Positions 43,984 to 53,306 are shown, counted from the first letter of the stretch. The stretch is DNA of 64,000 nt from CAVOAK01 sp965217615 (GCA_965217615.1 CBDCIT010000047.1:124001-188000); one strand, 5' to 3'. Notes: generated from the letters alone by a model not told the origin. Numbers and translations are program-made.

Positions 43984-45591
43984 ATGGTTCAACTCGAGGC
44001 GGTCCACGCGCACGACGATCACGTTCCAACCGGCTGGCGTCGCTATCTCTTTTCGACGAACCATCGCGACATTGGCACGATGTACTTGGTGTTTGCCTTG
44101 GTTGCCGGCATCGTCGGCAGCGCTTTCTCGGGTTATATGCGGCTCGAGCTGCTGGAGCCAGGCGTCCAGTACATGACTTTGGCGGACGGCTCGCCCGACG
44201 GTCATATCTGGAACGTGTTTATCACGGCACACGGTCTGGTCATGGTGTTCTTTATGGTCATGCCGGCCCTTATCGGCGGCTTCGGCAATTGGTTCGTGCC
44301 GCTGATGATCGGCACGCCGGACATGGCATTTCCACGCATGAACAACATCAGTTTCTGGCTTTTGGTTCCGGCGTTCATGTTGTTGGTCGGTTCGGCGGTG
44401 ATCGGCGGCGGTGCAGGCACCGGCTGGACCGTTTATCCGCCGCTATCGGGAATCACCGGACATCCTAATGCGGCAGTCGATATGGCGATTTTCAGCCTGC
44501 ATCTGGCCGGCGCGTCTTCGATATTAGGTGCAATCAACTTTATCACGACGATTTTCAACATGCGCGCGCCCGGCATGACGATGCATCGAATGCCCCTGTT
44601 CGCATGGGCGATCTTGGTGACGGCATTCCTACTATTGCTCGCGATACCGGTTTTGGGCGGTGCAATCACGATGCTGTTGACCGACCGCAATTTCGGCACC
44701 AGTTTTTTCATGCCCGAGGGCGGCGGCGACCCGGTGTTGTTCCAGCATATGTTCTGGTTCTTCGGTCACCCTGAAGTCTACATCATGATCCTGCCGGCCT
44801 TCGGCGTCGTCAGCCACATCGTGTCGACCTTCGCGCGCAAGCCCATCTTCGGCTATCTGGGAATGGCCTATGCGATGGTCGCGATCGGCTTTGTCGGGTT
44901 CATCGTCTGGGCGCACCACATGTATACCGTCGGACTCAACGTCGACACGCGCGCCTATTTCACCGCCGCGACAATGGTGATCGCCGTCCCAACCGGTATC
45001 AAGATCTTCAGTTGGATCGCGACAATGTGGGGAGGTTCGCTCAGGCTAGAAACACCCCTGCTTTGGGCGATCGGATTCATTTTCCTGTTTACCGTCGGCG
45101 GCGTGACCGGGGTCATTCTTTCGAATGCGGGCATGGATATCGCGCTACACGACACATACTACGTCGTAGCGCATTTCCACTATGTGCTGTCATTGGGTGC
45201 GGTCTTCGCGATCTTTGCCGGGATCTATTATTGGATTGGCAAGATGAGCGGGCGGCAATACCCCGAATGGGCGGGCAAGCTCCATTTCTGGACAACGTTC
45301 CTCGGCGTTAATTTGACATTCTTTCCACAGCATTTTCTTGGCCTCGCCGGCATGCCGCGCCGTTATATCGACTATCCCGATGCGTATGCCGGCTGGAACT
45401 ACGTGTCGTCGATTGGCGCATTCATTTCGCTCGCGTCGACCGTGTTTTTCATCTTCGTCATGCTCTACACACTTAGGGCGGGGCGTCGCGTTGGCGATAA
45501 TTATTGGGGCGAAGGTGCGACGACGCTCGAGTGGAGTGTGAGTTCGCCGCCGCCGTTCCACACCTTTAACGACTTGCCACAGATCAGATAG
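43984..45591 (+). CDS. ctaD: Cytochrome c oxidase subunit I
   Basis: Catalytic heme-copper subunit, 535 residues, 12 helices. Diagnostic: STNHRDIGTMYLVFALVAGI at the N-terminus, MFWFFGHPEVYIMILPAFG (CuB His with the cross-linked Tyr), WAHHMYTVGLNVDTRAYFTA and DTYYVVAHFHYVLSLGAVF (heme ligands). 22 bases after ctaC. Confidence 0.98.
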   Translation: MVQLEAVHAHDDHVPTGWRRYLFSTNHRDIGTMYLVFALVAGIVGSAFSGYMRLELLEPGVQYMTLADGSPDGHIWNVFITAHGLVMVFFMVMPALIGGFGNWFVPLMIGTPDMAFPRMNNISFWLLVPAFMLLVGSAVIGGGAGTGWTVYPPLSGITGHPNAAVDMAIFSLHLAGASSILGAINFITTIFNMRAPGMTMHRMPLFAWAILVTAFLLLLAIPVLGGAITMLLTDRNFGTSFFMPEGGGDPVLFQHMFWFFGHPEVYIMILPAFGVVSHIVSTFARKPIFGYLGMAYAMVAIGFVGFIVWAHHMYTVGLNVDTRAYFTAATMVIAVPTGIKIFSWIATMWGGSLRLETPLLWAIGFIFLFTVGGVTGVILSNAGMDIALHDTYYVVAHFHYVLSLGAVFAIFAGIYYWIGKMSGRQYPEWAGKLHFWTTFLGVNLTFFPQHFLGLAGMPRRYIDYPDAYAGWNYVSSIGAFISLASTVFFIFVMLYTLRAGRRVGDNYWGEGATTLEWSVSSPPPFHTFNDLPQIR

Positions 45592-45622
45592 CGGCGATGG
45601 GTGTCAGCCATGGAGAAGTCAG

Positions 45623-46561
45623 GTGAGTCAATTAGCGCTTAACACAGCCGATAGCGCGCATGATACGCGGCTCGGGAGGGATGTGGCGCCGTTGAGCGCT
45701 GAAGTCCAAGACTATTTCGCGCTGCTTAAACCCCGCGTGATGTCGCTTGTTGTGTTTACCGGTCTGGCCGGCGTTTTAGTAGCGCCTGGCCAGTTGCATC
45801 CGCTTCTAGCCGTCGTCGCGATATTCTGTATCGCCATCGGGGCCGGTGCCGCGGGTGCCATAAATATGTGGTACGACCGTGACATCGACGCGATCATGTC
45901 GCGCACCTGCAACCGGCCGCTTCCCGCGGGTCGCATGATACCCGGAAATGCACTGGGTTTCGGTATCGTCCTGGCGGTCGCATCGGTTGCCTTGATGGGT
46001 CTCACCGTCAACTTGATGGCGGCGCTCCTGTTGGCGGTGGCGATTGCGTTCTACGTGTTCGTCTATACCGTTTGGCTCAAACGCCGTACGCCGCAAAATA
46101 TCGTAATTGGCGGCGCCGCCGGTGCTTTCCCACCGATGATCGGATGGGCGGCCGTTTCCGGCGGTGTCGGCGTAGAAGCCGTAGCTTTATTCGCTTTGAT
46201 CTTCTTTTGGACACCGCCGCACTTTTGGGCGTTGTCGCTTTACCGCGCCGACGACTACGGCCGCGCCGGCATACCAATGCTGCCGGTCGTTGCCGGACTG
46301 CGCGAGACGAAGCGGCAGATGTTGATTTACACAATACTGCTGCTGCCGCTGGGCACGGCTCCCTACTGGCTCGATATTGCCGGTTCCATCTATCTGGCGA
46401 CGTCGATGACGCTCGGGTTGCTATTTGTCGCCGCGGCGACCGCGGTTTGGTTTGAGGCGGGGGATCGCGCTGCCAAGCGCATGTTTGGGTTCTCGATTTT
46501 CTATCTGTTCGCTTTGTTCGCCGCCTTGATTGCCGATCGTGCGCCTGGCCTGGGAGGTTGA
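45623..46561 (+). CDS. ctaB: Protoheme IX farnesyltransferase (heme O synthase)
   Basis: Inner-membrane UbiA-superfamily enzyme making heme O for the oxidase. 312 residues, GTG start at 45623. Motifs: NMWYDRDIDAIMSRTCNRPL (first Asp-rich site), FYVFVYTVWLKRRTPQNIVI, PPHFWALSLYRADDYGRAGI. Placed between ctaD and ctaG as is usual in Alphaproteobacteria. Confidence 0.95.
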   Translation: MSQLALNTADSAHDTRLGRDVAPLSAEVQDYFALLKPRVMSLVVFTGLAGVLVAPGQLHPLLAVVAIFCIAIGAGAAGAINMWYDRDIDAIMSRTCNRPLPAGRMIPGNALGFGIVLAVASVALMGLTVNLMAALLLAVAIAFYVFVYTVWLKRRTPQNIVIGGAAGAFPPMIGWAAVSGGVGVEAVALFALIFFWTPPHFWALSLYRADDYGRAGIPMLPVVAGLRETKRQMLIYTILLLPLGTAPYWLDIAGSIYLATSMTLGLLFVAAATAVWFEAGDRAAKRMFGFSIFYLFALFAALIADRAPGLGG

Positions 46562-46567
46562 TTGCCA

Positions 46568-47179
46568 ATGATGCGAATCACTGCAAAGCAAAGGCGCCAA
46601 AACGCCGGATTGGTTCTCGCATTGGCATCGACGGCAGGCCTGATGCTTGCCGCTGCATATGCAGCCGTACCGCTTTACAACACATTTTGCCGTGTTACGG
46701 GGTTCGGTGGTACGACGCAGGTTGCCGCAACCCAAAGTGACAAAGTGATCGATCGCGTGATCGCGATACGTTTCGATGCCAATGTGAGTGGCGTGCTGCC
46801 ATGGGCCTTCCAGCCAATGCAGCGGGAGGTCTCGCTAAGGGTTGGCGAAAACGCGGTCGCCTACTACCAAGCACAGAACCTCGGCGATCGCACAATCACA
46901 GGAACCGCGGTCTTCAATGTGACGCCGCAGAAGGCCGGTCAATATTTTTCCAAGGTGGAGTGTTTCTGCTTCACCGAGCAGACGCTTGCGCCGGGCGCAA
47001 GCGCTGACCTGCCCGTTGCTTTCTACGTCGATCCGGAGATTGCCGGTGACCGCAACCTCGACGACGTAACAACGATCACGCTGTCCTATACGTTCTATCC
47101 GAACGATTCGGAATTGAGCGGAAGTGAACTCGCCGCAAACCTCGATGTTCGGGCGGACAGGGGCAACGAGTTGAACTGA
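46568..47179 (+). CDS. ctaG: Cytochrome c oxidase assembly protein CtaG/Cox11
   Basis: Copper chaperone for the CuB site. 203 residues: one N-terminal helix (AGLVLALASTAGLMLAAAYA) and a periplasmic domain with the copper motif VECFCFTEQTL. ATG at 46568 is ten bases after GGGAGG; a TTG at 46562 is possible. Confidence 0.94.
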   Translation: MMRITAKQRRQNAGLVLALASTAGLMLAAAYAAVPLYNTFCRVTGFGGTTQVAATQSDKVIDRVIAIRFDANVSGVLPWAFQPMQREVSLRVGENAVAYYQAQNLGDRTITGTAVFNVTPQKAGQYFSKVECFCFTEQTLAPGASADLPVAFYVDPEIAGDRNLDDVTTITLSYTFYPNDSELSGSELAANLDVRADRGNELN

Positions 47180-47234
47180 GCGTGCGAGATAGAACTATGG
47201 TGCGCGAGAACACAAAGGTGACTGAGGATTTGGC

Positions 47235-48086
47235 ATGAGCGTAGAGGTCGAGCACGGACCTAACCATGACTTCCACTTGGTAGACCCGAGCCCGTGGCCC
47301 GTTTGTGGCGCGGCATCTGCGGGTCTGGCTGCGTTCGGCCTGCTTGTCTTCATGCACCCCGATATCCTTGGCACTGGACTGGAGGACGTCGTCGTCTCTT
47401 TGGGTCCAGTGCCGTTCTTGCCAGGCGCGATTCTGTTGTTGATGACGTGTGCAATGTGGTGGCGCGACGTGACCCGAGAGGCGACTCACGAAGGTCATCA
47501 TACGCCAATCGTTCAACTCGGCATGCGCTACGGCATGGCGCTCTTCATCGTTTCAGAAGTGATGTTTTTTGCCGCCTTCTTCTGGGCATTCTTCAATGCG
47601 AGCCTGTTCCCGAAAGAGCTACCGCACAACGTGCCAGGTGGTGTCTGGCCACCCGAGGGGATTGAAACGTTCAACGCGTTCGACATACCATTCCTCAACA
47701 CGCTCATCCTCTTGATGTCAGGGGTGACGGTGACTTGGGCGCACCACGCAATGCGCGAAGATCACCACCAGGAAACGCTGAAAGCGCTCGGTCTGACGGT
47801 TATTCTTGGCGTCACGTTTACGGCTCTACAGGCGTTCGAGTATGTGCATTCCGGCTTCGGATTTACCGATGGCATTTATGCGTCAACTTTCTACATGGCG
47901 ACCGGATTTCACGGTTTTCATGTGATCGTCGGAACAATATTTCTCGCCGTATGCTGGTTCCGCGCGGCCAATCACCATTTCGAACCGGATCATCACTTTG
48001 GTTTCGAGGCGGCGGCTTGGTATTGGCATTTCGTCGATGTGGTTTGGCTATTCCTCTTCACATGCATCTACTGGCTCGGCAGTTAG
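47235..48086 (+). CDS. ctaE: Cytochrome c oxidase subunit III
   Basis: Seven-helix subunit, 283 residues. Family blocks DFHLVDPSPWPVCGAASAG, WWRDVTREATHEGHHTPIVQ, FFWAFFNASLFPKE, TGFHGFHVIVGTIFLAVCW and the C-terminal WYWHFVDVVWLFLFTCIYWL. Follows ctaG by 55 bases. Confidence 0.97.
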   Translation: MSVEVEHGPNHDFHLVDPSPWPVCGAASAGLAAFGLLVFMHPDILGTGLEDVVVSLGPVPFLPGAILLLMTCAMWWRDVTREATHEGHHTPIVQLGMRYGMALFIVSEVMFFAAFFWAFFNASLFPKELPHNVPGGVWPPEGIETFNAFDIPFLNTLILLMSGVTVTWAHHAMREDHHQETLKALGLTVILGVTFTALQAFEYVHSGFGFTDGIYASTFYMATGFHGFHVIVGTIFLAVCWFRAANHHFEPDHHFGFEAAAWYWHFVDVVWLFLFTCIYWLGS

Positions 48087-48143
48087 CAAACTCCCGAATC
48101 TATCCAGGCGGGCTCGCGTCGGCGAAGGAGTTCGGCGGCGCCA

Positions 48144-48521
48144 ATGTCTGAGGACAATCCTCAAACTTCGCCATGGTCCGCTGGCGTGCGCTGCAAATGC
48201 CCACGCTGCGGAGACGTCTCCCTGTTCGTTGGTTTTCTTCAGGTCATGGATCGTTGTCGGAACTGCGATCTCGATCTGAGCGCCGCCGATAGCGGCGACG
48301 GTCCGGCTGTCTTTGTCATATTCATCGTTGGACCGATAGCGACCGGCCTGGCACTTTTTGTTGAGGCAGTGTTTGCACCCCCGTACTGGCTTCATCTCGT
48401 GATTTGGCCGCCGCTAATCCTCGGCGGTGTGATTGCGCTGCTCAGGCCGTTCAAGGCAACCCTGATCGCCTTGCAATACAGATACAAAGCGAGCGAAGGC
48501 GGTCGCAATCCCCTCGAATAA
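48144..48521 (+). CDS. DUF983 family protein
   Basis: 125 residues with a zinc-ribbon-like start (CKCPRCGDVSLF ... CRNCDLDL) and two hydrophobic helices. DUF983 is regularly found between ctaE and surf1 in Alphaproteobacteria, so a role in oxidase assembly is suggested but unproven. Confidence 0.9.
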   Translation: MSEDNPQTSPWSAGVRCKCPRCGDVSLFVGFLQVMDRCRNCDLDLSAADSGDGPAVFVIFIVGPIATGLALFVEAVFAPPYWLHLVIWPPLILGGVIALLRPFKATLIALQYRYKASEGGRNPLE

Positions 48522-48549
48522 TGTAGCGACAACGTGAGGTGTGGATTCG

Positions 48550-48678
48550 ATGCCATTGCGCCCTTCAAACTGGTCGACAATTTTCACCATTCCGGCGCTC
48601 GTTGCATTGCTGGCCCTTGGTACGTGGCAGCTCCAACGTGTTGATCGGCGTGGAATATTGACCCCCTTGGTGGGGTAA
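48550..48678 (+). pseudogene. SURF1 family protein, 5' fragment cut by IS21 element
   Basis: Codons 1-29 (48550-48638) read MPLRPSNWSTIFTIPALVAL followed by LALGTWQLQ, the SURF1 N-terminal helix and WQL motif. The IS21 left end begins at 48639; the frame runs 13 more codons into it and stops at 48676-48678. The rest of the gene is not on the other side of the element. SURF1 helps insert heme a into the oxidase, so the operon has lost its usual last assembly gene here. Confidence 0.85.
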
Positions 48679-48700
48679 TCGGCGTCCAAAATTGACCCCC
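48639..48700. repeat. IS21-family left terminal repeats
   Basis: Terminal sequence TGTTGATCGGCGTGGAATAT continuing into TTGACCCCC, with a second related copy (ATCGGCGTCCAAAATTGACC...) at 48678-48700. Complementary to the right end. Multiple terminal repeats are characteristic of IS21 elements. Confidence 0.9.
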
Positions 48701-48754
48701 CTGGTTTTGTGCTCTTGAACACACCTTGTTGTTTGGACAGACGAGGTGGGGGAG

Positions 48755-50269
48755 ATGCTGGTTGTGGAGACGATTGCGCGGATCCGTCGGGATCATCTGG
48801 TGAAGGGCGTTCCGATCAAGAAGATCGCCCGGGATTTGAGGGTTTCGAAGAACACGGTGCGCAAAGTGGTACGGGGCGATGAGACCTCCTACAGCTACGC
48901 GCGCAAGATCCAGCCGATGCCGAAGCTTGGGCCGTGGGTGGAGGAGTTGGAGCGCCGGCTTGAGGCCAACGAGAAGAAGCCGCGCCGGGACCGCTTTTCT
49001 CTGCTGCGGATTCATGAAGACCTTGCGGCTCTGGGCTATGGCGGCGGCTACGACGCGGTGCGCCGCTACGCCAGGACCTGGCGTCGGCGGTGGCGGCTGT
49101 TGTCGCCGTCGCAGGGTTTTGTGCCGCTGAGCTTCGATCCCGGCGAGGCCTACCAGTTCGACTGGAGCCACGAGTACGCGCGCCTGTCGGGTGTGACGAC
49201 CAAGGTGAAGGCGGTGCACATGCGGCTCTGCTACAGCCGTATGCAGCTGGTTCAGATCTTCCCGCGCGAGAGCCAGGAGATGGTGTTCGAGGCGCATGAG
49301 CGCGCCTTCCGCTTCTTCGGCGGGGTCTGCCGGCGGGGCATCTACGACAACATGAAGACGGCGGTGAGCATGGTGTTCGTGGGCAAGGAGCGCGCCTACA
49401 ACCGGCGCTTTCTGGAGCTGTGCTCCCACCATCTGGTGGAGCCGGTGGCGTGCACTCCGGGTGCGGGCTGGGAGAAGGGCCAGGTCGAGAGGCAGGTGGG
49501 TGACGTCCGCGGCCGCCTGTTCGTGCCCATCCCGCGGGGCCGCTCTTACGCCGAGATCAACGCGTGGCTGATGGATCGGTGTATCGAGGACGCCAAGAAG
49601 CGGCCGCATCCGACGATCGAGGGCAAGACGGTGTGGCAGGTGTTCGAGGAGGAGCGGCCCTTCCTGATGGCCTATCGCGGCCCCTTCGACGGCTTCCACG
49701 CCACCGAGGTATCGGTCTCCAAGACCTGTCTGGTGCGCTTCGACAACAACCACTACAGCGTGGCGGCCCGCGCCGTCGGGCGGACGGTCGACGTGCGGGC
49801 CTATGCCGATCGTATTGTCATCCGCCAGGATGGCGAGACTGTTGCCGAACACCCCCGGAGCTTTGGACGCGGTGAGATCGCCTGCAATCCATGGCACTAC
49901 GTGCCGATCCTGACACGGAAGCCCGGTGCGCTGAGGAATGGCGCGCCTTTCAAGGGTTGGCAACTGCCCGGCGCGCTGGGCCGCATACGGGCTCGGCTGA
50001 CGGGTTGCAACGACGGTGACAGGCAGTTCGTGAGGATCCTCGCGGCGGTGCTGGAGGACGGGCTGGAGGCGGTCGAGGCGGCCTGCGCCGAAGCGCTCGC
50101 CTGCGGCGCCTGCAGCGCTGATGTTGTGCTCAACATCCTCGCCCGGCAGTGCCAGCAGCAGCAGCCGCCGGCCATCCCAACGCCCGAGGGCCTGCAGCTT
50201 CGCCACCAGCCGGTGGCCGACTGCCGCCGCTACGACCGCCTGAGGGAGGCCGGTCATGGAGCGTCATGA
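48755..50269 (+). CDS. istA: IS21 transposase IstA
   Basis: 504 residues from ATG 48755 (GAGG seven bases upstream; in-frame GTG at 48746 also possible). N-terminal HTH (GVPIKKIARDLRVSKNTVRK), an rve integrase core (FDWSHEYARLSGVTTKVKAV, GIYDNMKTAVSMVF, GAGWEKGQVERQVGDVRGRL) and a C-terminal SH3-like region. Overlaps istB by 14 bases. Appears intact. Confidence 0.94.
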   Translation: MLVVETIARIRRDHLVKGVPIKKIARDLRVSKNTVRKVVRGDETSYSYARKIQPMPKLGPWVEELERRLEANEKKPRRDRFSLLRIHEDLAALGYGGGYDAVRRYARTWRRRWRLLSPSQGFVPLSFDPGEAYQFDWSHEYARLSGVTTKVKAVHMRLCYSRMQLVQIFPRESQEMVFEAHERAFRFFGGVCRRGIYDNMKTAVSMVFVGKERAYNRRFLELCSHHLVEPVACTPGAGWEKGQVERQVGDVRGRLFVPIPRGRSYAEINAWLMDRCIEDAKKRPHPTIEGKTVWQVFEEERPFLMAYRGPFDGFHATEVSVSKTCLVRFDNNHYSVAARAVGRTVDVRAYADRIVIRQDGETVAEHPRSFGRGEIACNPWHYVPILTRKPGALRNGAPFKGWQLPGALGRIRARLTGCNDGDRQFVRILAAVLEDGLEAVEAACAEALACGACSADVVLNILARQCQQQQPPAIPTPEGLQLRHQPVADCRRYDRLREAGHGAS

Positions 50270-51164
50270 TGTGCTGGCGATGATGACGGCGCTGAAGCTT
50301 GCAGGCATGCGCGCCGCCTACGACGACATCCTCGCCGACGGGCTCAAGCGCCGTCATCCGGTGCAACAGATCATCGGTACGCTGCTGCAGACCGAGGTCG
50401 CCGACAAGCAGGCGCGCTCCATCAAGTACCAGATGACGTCCGCCAAGCTGCCGACGGCCAAGGAGCTGGCCGACTTCGACTTCGCCGCTTCCCCGGGCAA
50501 TGAGCCCCTGATCCAGGAACTCGCCGGCGGCGACTTCCTGGAGAGCAAGCGCAACATCGTGCTGGTCGGCGGCACCGGCACCGGCAAGACCCATCTCGCC
50601 GTCGCCATCGCCCGCGCCTGTATCAGAAAGGCCGCACGCGGCCGCTGCTACAACGTCGTCGACCTGGTCAACCACCTCGAGGCCGAACTCCGCTCCGGAC
50701 GCCAAGGCCGTACCGCGGACCAACTCGTCCGCCGCGACTTCGTCATCCTCGACGAACTCGGCTACCTGCCCTTCGCCCAGGCCGGCGGCCAGCTGCTGTT
50801 CCACCTGATGAGCCGGCTCTATGAGCGCACCTCGATCATCGTCACCACCAACCTCGCTTTCGGCGAATGGCCCTCCGTCTTCGGCGACCCCAAGATGACC
50901 ACCGCGCTGCTCGACCGCCTGACCCACCATTGCGAGATCATCGAAACGAGAGCTGGCGCTTCAAGAACCGCTCCTGACCGGACGCCGGCCGTGCCTGCGG
51001 CCCGCTTGCCCCGGTGGGTCAACAGGCTTGACGTATACGTCAAGCCCACGCGGCTTCGCTCCGCGCACCGCAAGGCGCTACACGAAGCCGCTCGGGTCCC
51101 CCCTATTGACTACCGGGACAACCTCCGCCGTGCCACTCAGGGGGTCAATATTGCACGCCGATAG
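50256..51164 (+). CDS. istB: IS21 helper ATPase IstB, altered C-terminus
   Basis: AAA+ ATPase that assists IstA. Walker A GGTGTGKTHLAVAI, Walker B DFVILDELGYLPF, and LLDRLTHHCEIIET. After IIET the frame leaves the family sequence: ESWRFKNRS and a stop, the normal IstB ending, is present in another frame at 50948-50977. A small deletion (about 7 bp, plausibly between AAC repeats) would explain this. The current frame adds about 70 foreign residues and runs into the terminal repeat, so function may be impaired. Confidence 0.88.
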   Translation: MERHDVLAMMTALKLAGMRAAYDDILADGLKRRHPVQQIIGTLLQTEVADKQARSIKYQMTSAKLPTAKELADFDFAASPGNEPLIQELAGGDFLESKRNIVLVGGTGTGKTHLAVAIARACIRKAARGRCYNVVDLVNHLEAELRSGRQGRTADQLVRRDFVILDELGYLPFAQAGGQLLFHLMSRLYERTSIIVTTNLAFGEWPSVFGDPKMTTALLDRLTHHCEIIETRAGASRTAPDRTPAVPAARLPRWVNRLDVYVKPTRLRSAHRKALHEAARVPPIDYRDNLRRATQGVNIARR

Positions 51165-51191
51165 GGGGTCAATATTGCACGCCGATTGACA
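51140..51191. repeat. IS21-family right terminal repeats
   Basis: Two copies of a 23-base unit (51140-51162 and 51164-51186, beginning GGGGGTCAATATTGCACGCC), identical to each other and complementary to the left end; the element ends ...TTGACA at 51191. Confidence 0.9.
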
Positions 51192-52063
51192 ACCTCGAGA
51201 CCGTGGTGACTGGTGACGACGAAAAGCAGCATGACTGGGCCTGGACCGGTATTGGCAACCTGACTGTCCGCCACGATCCCGGGCTTCAGGCGAAGCACGA
51301 ATTGTTCGCCTCGCTAACCTATTTCCACGACGAACAGACGCAGCAAGATACACAGGACCTGCAGTCGGCCTCAATCGAGGGCGGCCTCAAGATGCCGCTG
51401 CCAAATGACTATTCCGTTACGCCCGCCATATTCGCCTCGAACCTCCGGCTATCGCGGGAACATTTCTACAGTTCGCGCGGCGCCAGTGTCCGCATTGACA
51501 AGAAGGTAACGCAGCAGCTCGAATGGTTTTTTGAGGGCCGCTTTACCGACGAGAATTTTCACGGTATTTAGGAAACCACTGCGGCAATCCAGCGCAACGG
51601 CTACCGCTACAACTATACGGTCAGTGGCAGCTATACGATCTCGCCGGTCCAGCGTGTTGGATTGACTTACGTTTGGACGGAGAAGCATGCCGCGAGAAAC
51701 TTTAACGCCTATATCGGTCAAAATGCGACGGCTACCTACACACGCTTGCTGGGCGACGGGCAGTTCATATTGGCCTCGGTGACCGGTACGATTGATGATT
51801 ATCTCGCGAACGAGGCCGCGATTAGCGACCGCACCCGGTTCGATCGCGCGCTGCGTTACCGCATAACGTACGGGGCGCCGTTGGGCAACTTCATACAGGA
51901 AGAGTGGTTTCGCGCGGCTGGCGGGGTTGCGCCCTACGAGTTTTTTAAGGATATGACGGTGACCGTTACGGCCGAGTTGTTCCATCAGCTCTCCACATTG
52001 ACCAACTTTGAGTATCAAAATCGGCGCGTTCAGGGGCTGGTAACCAAGAAATGGGATTTCTAG
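51192..52063 (+). pseudogene. Outer-membrane beta-barrel protein, 3' fragment with internal stop
   Basis: Open from the IS21 edge (NLETVVTGDDEKQHDWAWTG) with alternating aromatic and polar strands typical of a barrel, interrupted by an in-frame TAG at 51569-51571 (after DENFHGI), then continuing in frame from ETTAAIQRNGYRYNYTVSGS to a final strand ending VTKKWDF, a terminal aromatic as in barrels. The N-terminal part is missing. It may derive from a TPR-plus-barrel (SLAM-like) protein; that is a guess. Four bases before the FecR gene, which suggests they were once an operon. Confidence 0.75.
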
Positions 52064-52067
52064 AACT

Positions 52068-53306
52068 ATGACTCGCACGAACTCTGCGTCGCGCATCGGT
52101 CGGGTAGCGTTGTTCGCCGGTTTGGCCGTATTCCTCGCCGCGCATCCGGCGGCATCCCAAGATTCGCAACAAGCTGGCGTCTCGGCTGCTGTGCGTGGCA
52201 CGATTCAGTTGTCACGGTTGGCCGGCGTGGTTGGCCAACAAGTTGCGAGCGGTGAGCCTATCATGCTTGGCGACCGGATCGAGTCCGGGCCAAACAGCGG
52301 CATGCAGATTCTGCTTCTCGACGAGACCGTCTTTACCATTGGTCCGGACAGCGACCTGACGATCGACGAGTTTGTTTACGATCCAAATACGAACGCCGGT
52401 ACGGTCACCGCCTCTGTGTCGAAGGGCGTATTCCGATTCATCACGGGTCGGGTCGCGCGAAACCAGCCAAGCAGTATGAGAGTTAAGTTGCCGGTCGGCA
52501 CGATAGGAATTCGCGGGGCCATTGTCGCCGGCACGATGGAAACCGATGGTAGTGCAAGTCTGGTGCTGCTTGGCCCCGGCAACGAAAACAACACCGGCGA
52601 TCGCGTCGGCAGCTTCACCTTCGGTGGATTAACAGCCTCTCGGGCGAATTACGGTATCGAAATAGCCCCGGGTGTGGCACCGATTCTTCGGCAGTTCACA
52701 CCGGGAGAGGTGCAAGGAATTACCGGACGTATGGAGACGCCGTCCGGCGAGGGGGATACCTCGCAACAGGCTGCGGATTCACCGGCCGGCGGTGCTGCCA
52801 ACGAAGACGAAGCAAACACGTTGTCGGGTCAGACCGTTGCCGAAGCGACCGGCGCGGCGTTCGCGACGCAGGTCATTGCTTCCGCAAGCGGCGCGGCGGA
52901 TGATTTCACGGAGCTTGCGAGTGAAGGCGTCGGCGGGCCGTTCTCGTTCGAGCAGCTGCGCAGCATTAGCACCGGCCAGGCGTCATTCAGCGGAAGTTTT
53001 AACGGGTCCGGTGTTTTTATCTCCTCTATCAGCATGCTCATAAAATTCGGCGACAAAACGTTTGATGCACAGTTCAGCAGTATCTCCGGGCCGGGCGTAT
53101 CGTCGGGAAATATTGGCATCACTGGCAACAGTGTTAGCTTCGTGAGCTTGGAGGGAACAGCGCTTTTCGACAATTCGCTGTTCACACCAACTGGCGACTG
53201 CGTGGGCAACTGCACGGCCGAAGTCGTCTTGACTTCGGGTTTCGACGGCATTTTCAACGTCAATGTAGGCGGGACCGAAGCTTCCGACACGTTCGTACTG
53301 CAGTGA
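52068..53306 (+). CDS. FecR-domain secreted protein
   Basis: 412 residues with a signal peptide (ALFAGLAVFLAAHPAASQ). Residues about 40-150 form a FecR-type domain (GEPIMLGDRIESGPNSGMQI, DETVFTIGPDSDLTIDEFVY, GVFRFITGRV, VGTIGIRGAIV). A Gln/Ala/Glu-rich middle and a Ser/Gly-rich beta C-terminal part follow. Proteins of this kind often accompany CHASE2 cyclases. Exact role unknown; not linked to iron uptake here. Confidence 0.82.
   Translation: MTRTNSASRIGRVALFAGLAVFLAAHPAASQDSQQAGVSAAVRGTIQLSRLAGVVGQQVASGEPIMLGDRIESGPNSGMQILLLDETVFTIGPDSDLTIDEFVYDPNTNAGTVTASVSKGVFRFITGRVARNQPSSMRVKLPVGTIGIRGAIVAGTMETDGSASLVLLGPGNENNTGDRVGSFTFGGLTASRANYGIEIAPGVAPILRQFTPGEVQGITGRMETPSGEGDTSQQAADSPAGGAANEDEANTLSGQTVAEATGAAFATQVIASASGAADDFTELASEGVGGPFSFEQLRSISTGQASFSGSFNGSGVFISSISMLIKFGDKTFDAQFSSISGPGVSSGNIGITGNSVSFVSLEGTALFDNSLFTPTGDCVGNCTAEVVLTSGFDGIFNVNVGGTEASDTFVLQ

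Larger units (their letters stand above)
48639..51191 (+). mobile_element. IS21-family insertion sequence
   Basis: 2553 bp with TG...CA ends, inverted multi-copy terminal repeats and the istA-istB gene pair on the plus strand. The flanks are different broken genes (SURF1 left, an outer-membrane barrel right) and no target duplication is visible (left CAACG, right ACCTC), so it probably marks a deletion or recombination between two copies rather than a simple insertion. Confidence 0.93.

Noticed and set aside
48584..50257. 557-codon open frame on the minus strand
   Set aside because: It lies antisense to istA; its His/Arg/Pro-rich sequence is typical of reading the opposite strand of a GC-rich gene, and istA has clear family motifs.
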